Positions 59,413-64,000 of a stretch of 64,000 bases of DNA are shown one piece after another; the stretch's first letter is position 1; each line of letters starts with the position of its first letter. The notes under the pieces were generated by a model that saw only the letters and a list, made by a program, of their open reading frames with translations, was not told the DNA's origin and did no database searches. The position numbers and the translations under genes are program-made. This stretch comes from Actinoalloteichus caeruleus DSM 43889 (GTDB lineage Bacteria > Actinomycetota > Actinomycetes > Mycobacteriales > Pseudonocardiaceae). The DNA lies in assembly GCF_000429185.2 (NCBI RefSeq), contig NZ_AUBJ02000001.1, positions 4,836,001 through 4,900,000 on the forward strand, in the 5' to 3' direction.

Positions 59413-61915
59413 GCACCGTCTCCTTCACCAGCCTGCGTAACCTGCCGGCCGCCCTGCGGGCGACCTCGCCGGGACCACCGAGGTCGAGGTACTCCCGGAT
59501 CAGACCAAGATCATGCCTCAGTTGGCCGCCGGCCCCTCGCGGCTGCTCGCGCACCAAGGGAGCCGACCCGCCCAGCCGGTCCACCGCCGGCCGGGGGTCG
59601 CGGCAGAACTCCAGCAGCGGGCGCAGGGTCGCGTCCCAGGTGAACCGCTCGCGCACCTCCGCGATCCGCGTCCGGCAGGACTCGGCGAACGCCTCGTCGT
59701 AGAGCACCCGGCGCAGGGCGGCGGCCAGCGCGTCGACATCCTCGGCCGGCACGACCACCCCGAGCCGTTCCCGCCGCACGAGGTCCGCGAACGAGTCCCC
59801 GTCGGTGGTGATGATCGGCAGACCCGCCCACAGGTAGTCCAAGACCCTGGTGCGGAACGCGAACGTCGTCTCGACGTGGTCGAAGTGCGTGGTGACCCCG
59901 CAGTCGGCGTCCAGCAGCCAGTTGTGCCGCTCGTGGTAGGGCACCCAGGTCTCGTTGAAGAAGACGTGCGAACCGACCAGGCCCAGCCGGTCGGCGAGCT
60001 GGCGGGTCTGCCCGGCCATGCCCATCTCGGGCACGTCCGGGTTGGGGTGCTGCATGCCGAGGAAGAACAACCGGACGCCGTCCTCCTCCCGGCGCAGTTT
60101 GTCGATGGCCTGGACGAGGGTCAACGGGTCGAACCAGCTGTACACGCCGCCGGCCCACAGCACGACCCGGTCCCGTTGGCCGATGCCGGGCACCACGTCC
60201 CGGATCGCCGGCGCGGTGCGCCGTGGTCGGGCCGCCGGCAGTCCGAAGGGGACGACGGACAGCAGGGACCGCACGGTGGGGTCGGAGTCGTACATCCCGG
60301 GGCTGAGCCGGCCCAGGGAGGCCAGGTGCCCGAGCCAGAAGTGCCGCTGCCGCTCCGAGGCGCAGAGGAAGAAGTCCCCGCGCATCAGCTGGGTGTTCAA
60401 CACCCGGGTCACCCCGTCGAGGTCGCGGGCGCGACGTTCGTCGTCGACGTCCTTGCCCTGCTCCAGGTACTCCAGGTGCATCGGGTCGTAGACGTCGCAG
60501 ACCACGATCTTGCCCGAGGAGGGGTCCTTCAGCTCGGGCGCCATCTCCATGATGTGGCCCTGCACCACCACGATGTCGGACCACGCGATGTGCGTGCCCA
60601 GGTCCCTCGGCCTGGCGTGCACCACCGGGAAACCCGCCTCCGGCGGCTCGTGGTGGTTGTTGACGCTGACCAACCTGACCTCGTGCTCGGTGGACAGCGC
60701 CTCGGCCATGTGCCAGGCGCGGATCGCCGGGCCCGCCATCCGTTCGGCGATCGCGTCACCGGTGACGACCAGCACCCGCCGGGGGCGTCCGAACGCCTCG
60801 TCCAGTCCGAAGGCCCGCACCAGGGTCTCGTGGGCGGCCAGGTAGCGGGGGAGCGGGTAGGCCGGCTCCAGCGCCTTGCGCATCAGCGGAACGATGTCGC
60901 CGTCCGAGCGGACCCGCGACTCCTGCTCCACCTTCCTGGACTCGGCCAGCTGGGGCAGCAGTTCGACGAACTGGTCGATCGCCAGGAAACCGGCCAGCGC
61001 CTCCCGCGACACCGGGACGGGCTCGGCGTCGGCACCCCGGTCCGCCGGGCGGCGGGTGATCTCCAGCTGGGTGGGGTCGATGTCCCCCCGTGCCGTCGAC
61101 CGGCGCACCGCGAGGGCGAGCGCCGCCGGCAGCACCTTCGCCAGCGTCTCGTCCTCCAGGTTCTTGTAGAGCGTCGCCAGGGCGTTGCGTTCCAACAGGT
61201 AGTACTCACGGGACGAGTCGACCGAACCCATCGAGCCGTGGTGCCGGTGGTAGGTCACCGACGTCGGTTCGTACCGCACCCGCCAGCCGCGCAGGTTCAG
61301 CCGCCAGCCGAGGTCCACGTCCTCGTAGAACATGAAGTAGCGCTCGTCGAAGCCACCGAGAGCGGCGAACAGCTCGGTGCGCACGAACAGCGCCGAACCG
61401 GTTCCGAAGAGCACGTCCCTGGCGACCTCGTGGCTGCCGTCGTCACGTTGACCGGCGTGCCGCTTGTACCCCATCCCGAACCAGGTGAGGCCGCCGTCGA
61501 CGAAGTCGATCAGCTCGCCGCCCCAGTCGAGCACCTTGCTGGCGACCGCGCCGACCGTGGGCTCCGCGCGGAACACGGCGACCGCGGCCCGCACCCACTC
61601 CGCGTCCGGGCGGGCGTCGTTGTTGAGGAACGCGAGCACCTGGCCACTGGCCTGGCGGGCGCCGAGGTTGCAGCCGCCGGCGAAACCGAGGTTCTCCGGA
61701 GACTCGACCAGGGTGACGTCGGGCATCTCGTCCCGGAGCCGTTCCACGCTGCCGTCGCCGGAGGCGTTGTCGACGCAGATGATCTCCAGGCGGTCGGCCG
61801 GGTAGTCCAGGTCGTCCCGCAGCGACCGGAGGCAGGTGATCGTGTCCTTGACCCCCCGGTAGTTCACCACCACCACGGAAACTGTCGGCAGGCCCCCGGA
61901 ACTCGGCTCGGGCAC
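59399..61915 (-). CDS. Bifunctional glycosyltransferase: GT2 (rhamnosyl-type) fused to GT4
   Basis: An 838-residue protein. Residues 10-270 form a GT-A (GT2) domain: VSVVVVNYRGVKDTITCLRS, ICVDNASGDGS, VLAFLNNDARPD (metal-binding region) and YFMFYEDVDLGWRLNLRGW, like WbbL-type rhamnosyltransferases. A helical linker (270-375) leads to a GT-B domain (375-790): RVLVVTGDAIAERMAGPAIR, VVLWAGGVYSWFDPLTLVQA and YLWAGLPIITTDGDSFADLV. The last 40 residues are basic. GTG 61915 has GAGGGGAGCG before it. It likely adds two successive sugars to a lipid-linked glycan, using dTDP-rhamnose from the nearby rml genes for one step (inference). Confidence 0.92.
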   Translation of the reverse strand: MPEPSSGGLPTVSVVVVNYRGVKDTITCLRSLRDDLDYPADRLEIICVDNASGDGSVERLRDEMPDVTLVESPENLGFAGGCNLGARQASGQVLAFLNNDARPDAEWVRAAVAVFRAEPTVGAVASKVLDWGGELIDFVDGGLTWFGMGYKRHAGQRDDGSHEVARDVLFGTGSALFVRTELFAALGGFDERYFMFYEDVDLGWRLNLRGWRVRYEPTSVTYHRHHGSMGSVDSSREYYLLERNALATLYKNLEDETLAKVLPAALALAVRRSTARGDIDPTQLEITRRPADRGADAEPVPVSREALAGFLAIDQFVELLPQLAESRKVEQESRVRSDGDIVPLMRKALEPAYPLPRYLAAHETLVRAFGLDEAFGRPRRVLVVTGDAIAERMAGPAIRAWHMAEALSTEHEVRLVSVNNHHEPPEAGFPVVHARPRDLGTHIAWSDIVVVQGHIMEMAPELKDPSSGKIVVCDVYDPMHLEYLEQGKDVDDERRARDLDGVTRVLNTQLMRGDFFLCASERQRHFWLGHLASLGRLSPGMYDSDPTVRSLLSVVPFGLPAARPRRTAPAIRDVVPGIGQRDRVVLWAGGVYSWFDPLTLVQAIDKLRREEDGVRLFFLGMQHPNPDVPEMGMAGQTRQLADRLGLVGSHVFFNETWVPYHERHNWLLDADCGVTTHFDHVETTFAFRTRVLDYLWAGLPIITTDGDSFADLVRRERLGVVVPAEDVDALAAALRRVLYDEAFAESCRTRIAEVRERFTWDATLRPLLEFCRDPRPAVDRLGGSAPLVREQPRGAGGQLRHDLGLIREYLDLGGPGEVARRAAGRLRRLVKETVRGRR

Positions 61916-62140
61916 GTCGCTCCCCCTCAGCTTCTCCTCGGGCCGGTCGGCGACCAGCCGCGTCTAAGCCTGCCCTATCCGCTTCGCGCCGGGGGGCGGA
62001 CCCGGGGGAACCGCCGCCCCCCGCCACCATGATCGCCCTGCGGAGTCCCGTGGCAACCTTCTGTGAGGAAAACGCCCCCGGTGGCCGGCCGCGCTGTCTA
62101 CGCTTCCGTCAGGGTGTCAGGTCCAGGTGAGGAGTGGACG

Positions 62141-62809
62141 GTGGCGGAGATCAGCAGAGGCCGGAAGATCGTGGCCGGGGTCGTCCTCGGGGTGGTCGGC
62201 CTGACCCTGTTCGCCCTCGTGTTCCCGTTCACGACCACCCTGCACACCTGGGGCGGGACCAAGGCGGACGACAGGCCGGTGGTGGACGCGGGAACCGCCG
62301 AGGTGACGAGCTGCCGGAGCACCGGGCCCATCAGCCTGGAGGGCGGCATCGGGCCGGCCGACGTGTGCACCGCGGAGATCCACTGGTCGGACGGCCGGGT
62401 GGAGCACCGTGAGGCCTACCCCCGGCAGCTGACCCGGGAGGACCTGGGCACCGAGGTCCCGGTGGAGGAGGTCCAGATCGTGGCGGGTGGCGGATGGAAG
62501 CTCGCCGTCTTCCGGACGGACCGCTCCGGAGCCCCCGTCCCGCCGCCGATCTCTATCGCCGCCTACGCCCTGGCGAACCTGCTCGTCCTCGCCGTGACCG
62601 TCGGCGTCCTGGTGCGCCTCGGGTTCCTGCCGCGTCCGGAGCGGGAGGGTGAGCAGGAGCGGAACGGCGGGGGGAGCCCCCCGAACCCCAGGTTCGGACC
62701 GCACTGGGGCAGCAGCGGCCGACCGGGGAGCCAGGGCGGACCACCCGCTCCCCCCGCCAGCCACCTACCGCCCCACCAGCAGCGAGGCACCACCGGACAG
62801 GGAGACTGA
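62141..62809 (+). CDS. Two-helix membrane protein upstream of an ESX cassette (DUF6346-like)
   Basis: A 222-residue protein with a first membrane helix (KIVAGVVLGVVGLTLFALVFP). An extracytoplasmic domain of about 115 residues follows, with TWGGTKADDRP, two Cys (VTSCRSTG and ADVCTAEIHWSDGR) likely disulfide-bonded, and REAYPRQLTREDLG. A second helix (AAYALANLLVLAVTVGVLV) and a Pro/Gly-rich cytoplasmic tail close it. It resembles a family seen in Pseudonocardiales beside type VII substrates; the family number is from memory and not certain. GTG 62141 follows GTGAGGAG. It ends 6 bases before the YbaB-like gene, so it belongs to the same operon. Confidence 0.7.
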   Translation: MAEISRGRKIVAGVVLGVVGLTLFALVFPFTTTLHTWGGTKADDRPVVDAGTAEVTSCRSTGPISLEGGIGPADVCTAEIHWSDGRVEHREAYPRQLTREDLGTEVPVEEVQIVAGGGWKLAVFRTDRSGAPVPPPISIAAYALANLLVLAVTVGVLVRLGFLPRPEREGEQERNGGGSPPNPRFGPHWGSSGRPGSQGGPPAPPASHLPPHQQRGTTGQGD

Positions 62810-62815
62810 GGACAC

Positions 62816-63283
62816 GTGCAGCCCGACACCAGCGCCGCCGACGCCATGTTGCGCGGCTTCCAGGAACAGATGCAGGCCAAGCTGCGCCAGGCCGACCAGT
62901 TGCAGGCCGCCGCCAGGGAGGCGCGCGTCAGCGAACGCAGCCGGGACGGCGCCGTCTCGGTGACGGTCGACAGCAACGGGGGCATGACCGCCCTCGACCT
63001 GACGCCGGCCGCGATGACCCGGCGCCCCGAGGAGCTGTCCGCGCAGATCCTCGACACCCTCCGCCGGGCGCAGGCCCGGATCGCCGACCAGATGCGGGAG
63101 GCGCTGGCCCCGATCCTCGGCGAGGACAGCGAGTCGCTGAACGCGGTGATGGGCGGCTACCAGGAGCGGTTCCCCCAGCTCGACGACGAGGACACCGGGG
63201 GAGCAGCCCGGAGCTCGGACGACCCCCAGGACCCGGACGACCCGGACGGCGGCGCCAGCTGGCGCAACGACAGGGGGTGGTGA
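62816..63283 (+). CDS. YbaB/EbfC-family-like protein of the second ESX cassette
   Basis: A 155-residue protein with the YbaB/EbfC layout: a long helix (DAMLRGFQEQMQAKLRQADQ), a beta hairpin ERSRDGAVSVTVDSNGGMTA with LDLTPAAM, and a second helix (LSAQILDTLRRAQARIADQM). An acidic tail rich in Asp/Glu follows. The hairpin is in the same place as in the 35.1-kb protein (TVTATVGSQGALRDLTISP), showing the two are paralogous in role. GTG 62816 is 6 bases after the membrane-protein stop. The WXG-like gene starts 3 bases after its stop. Confidence 0.8.
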   Translation: MQPDTSAADAMLRGFQEQMQAKLRQADQLQAAAREARVSERSRDGAVSVTVDSNGGMTALDLTPAAMTRRPEELSAQILDTLRRAQARIADQMREALAPILGEDSESLNAVMGGYQERFPQLDDEDTGGAARSSDDPQDPDDPDGGASWRNDRGW

Positions 63284-63286
63284 CGG

Positions 63287-63622
63287 ATGGACGGGTTCCA
63301 CGTCTACCCCGAGCAGATGCGGCAGCACGCCGCCCGGCTCGACGGGGTGGTCCAGCAGATCGGGGTCGCGCAGGACGCCGCCACCCACGCCTCGATCAGC
63401 GGCACCACCGCGTACGGGCTGCTGTGCAGTCCCATCATGCTGCCCCTGATGGGCAGCATCGAGGCCCTCGGCCACGGCGCGATCGCCGCCGCCGGCGAAA
63501 CGGTCAGCGCGACCAGCACCGCCATCACCGCCTCCGCGGACACCTACGAGCTGTTGGAGGAGGGCGTGAGCCGCCTCTTCGCCCAGATCGCCGAGCGACT
63601 GGAAGGACCGTCGACGCCATGA
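63287..63622 (+). CDS. ESX-1-type WXG100-like protein (type VII secretion target, DUF2580-like)
   Basis: A 111-residue helical protein opening DGFHVYPEQMRQHAARLDGV, the usual start of the DUF2580 type VII target family. A Gly/Thr-rich central stretch (SISGTTAYGLLCSPIMLPLM) replaces a strict W-x-G, and the second helix is AITASADTYELLEEGVSRLF, where YELLE fits the YxxxD/E export signal. There is no Sec signal. It overlaps the next, effector-like gene by 4 bases (ATGA). Confidence 0.82.
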   Translation: MDGFHVYPEQMRQHAARLDGVVQQIGVAQDAATHASISGTTAYGLLCSPIMLPLMGSIEALGHGAIAAAGETVSATSTAITASADTYELLEEGVSRLFAQIAERLEGPSTP

Positions 63623-64000
63623 CGAACCCGCTGATCGCCCCCGACTACAGCGGGGGTGACAAGCTCGACGCGGTCGTGATGGTGGAGGCCGCCGGCGACG
63701 CGGTGACCGCCGTCCAGAACGGCGACTGGCTCGAGGCCGGGGTGAACATCGGCGCGGCCGGCCTGGACGCGCTGGCAGTGGTCGCCGACCCTTTCGGCAC
63801 GCTGCTCACCTCCGCCTTCGCCTGGTTCATCGAACACGTGCCGCCGCTGCCCGACTTGCTGAACTGCCTGGCCGGCAACCCCGACGTGGTGCACACCAAC
63901 GCGGCCACCTGGGGCAACGTGGCCGACTCGCTCGGGCAGTCCTCCCAGGACATGGGCGACATCGTCCGCGCCGACACCGAGGGCTGGGAGGGGCCGGCGG
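63619..64000 (+). CDS. Type VII effector/toxin amino-terminal region (3' partial)
   Basis: The first 127 residues of a protein running off the right edge. It starts TNPLIAPDYSGGDKLDAVVM, has a hydrophobic helix (VNIGAAGLDALAVVADPFGT), then ADPFGTLLTSAFAWFIEHVP, LDLL-like PDLLNCLAGNPDVV and the WXG-like TWGNVADSLGQSSQDMGDIV with GWEG. This is the standard export head of large actinomycete polymorphic toxins. The toxin domain and its immunity gene should lie to the right. Its ATG overlaps the WXG-like stop. Confidence 0.78.
   Translation, partial: MTNPLIAPDYSGGDKLDAVVMVEAAGDAVTAVQNGDWLEAGVNIGAAGLDALAVVADPFGTLLTSAFAWFIEHVPPLPDLLNCLAGNPDVVHTNAATWGNVADSLGQSSQDMGDIVRADTEGWEGPA

Overview
This is about 64 kb of very GC-rich chromosome from a filamentous-type actinomycete, most likely order Pseudonocardiales. 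The evidence is the extreme G/C bias at third codon positions, frequent GTG starts, ATGA/GTGA gene overlaps, orphan type VII (ESX) secretion substrates, DUF3558- and GtrA-type proteins, and gene order. From about 8.7 kb rightwards the core genes parallel the Mycobacterium tuberculosis Rv3306c-Rv3264c region as I remember it: paired amidohydrolases, lpdA, glpD, accA3, maf, accE5, accD5, birA, a PH-domain protein, gtrA, purK, purE, fadE25, an LCP protein, rml genes and a glycosyltransferase. Accessory blocks are inserted between them. No rRNA, tRNA, CRISPR array, IS element or phage gene was seen.

Layout: 1-8.5 kb is an ebo-type operon, running off the left edge: UbiA-like prenyltransferase EboC, a TIM-barrel isomerase, EboA, TatD-like EboB, EboE and phosphatase-like EboF, followed by a tiny membrane protein and two more TIM-barrel epimerase-like proteins. 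One of these carries a Tat signal. 8.7-18 kb holds two M20 amidohydrolases, a GGCT-fold protein, flavoprotein LpdA and the glycerol genes glpK, glpF and glpD. 18-23.4 kb holds ESX accessory and substrate genes (EspG-like, PPE-like, WXG-like), a DUF3558-type lipoprotein, a GNAT-like protein, DUF3137 and DUF1707. 23.5-33.4 kb is the acyl-CoA carboxylase neighbourhood (alpha, epsilon, beta, BirA) with a dicarboxylate symporter, a membrane acyltransferase-like protein and Maf.

33.5-38.7 kb holds a PH-domain protein, an HMG-CoA-lyase-like enzyme and an ESX toxin cassette: YbaB-like protein, WXG-like protein, a CpnT-like TNT toxin with an apparent frameshift, and a putative immunity protein. 38.7-46 kb holds a HisN-like phosphatase, a two-component system, GtrA, and a 1103-residue protein fusing an ECF-like sigma factor, anti-sigma zinc finger, membrane segment and a very large export-type domain. 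46-51.9 kb holds purK, purE, an acyl-CoA dehydrogenase, DoxX and a TIGR03089-like protein. 52-62 kb is cell-envelope polysaccharide: two LCP ligases, rmlB, rmlD and two glycosyltransferases, one a GT2-GT4 fusion. 62-64 kb begins a second YbaB-like / WXG-like / effector cassette cut by the window end.

Three themes stand out. First, an extended ebo pathway with four xylose-isomerase-fold proteins in 8.5 kb. Second, a repeated YbaB-like / WXG-like / toxin module suggesting a type VII effector-adaptor arrangement. Third, at least eleven genes have a TANNNT -10 element only 6-9 bases before ATG/GTG, the signature of leaderless transcription; this also fixes several start codons.
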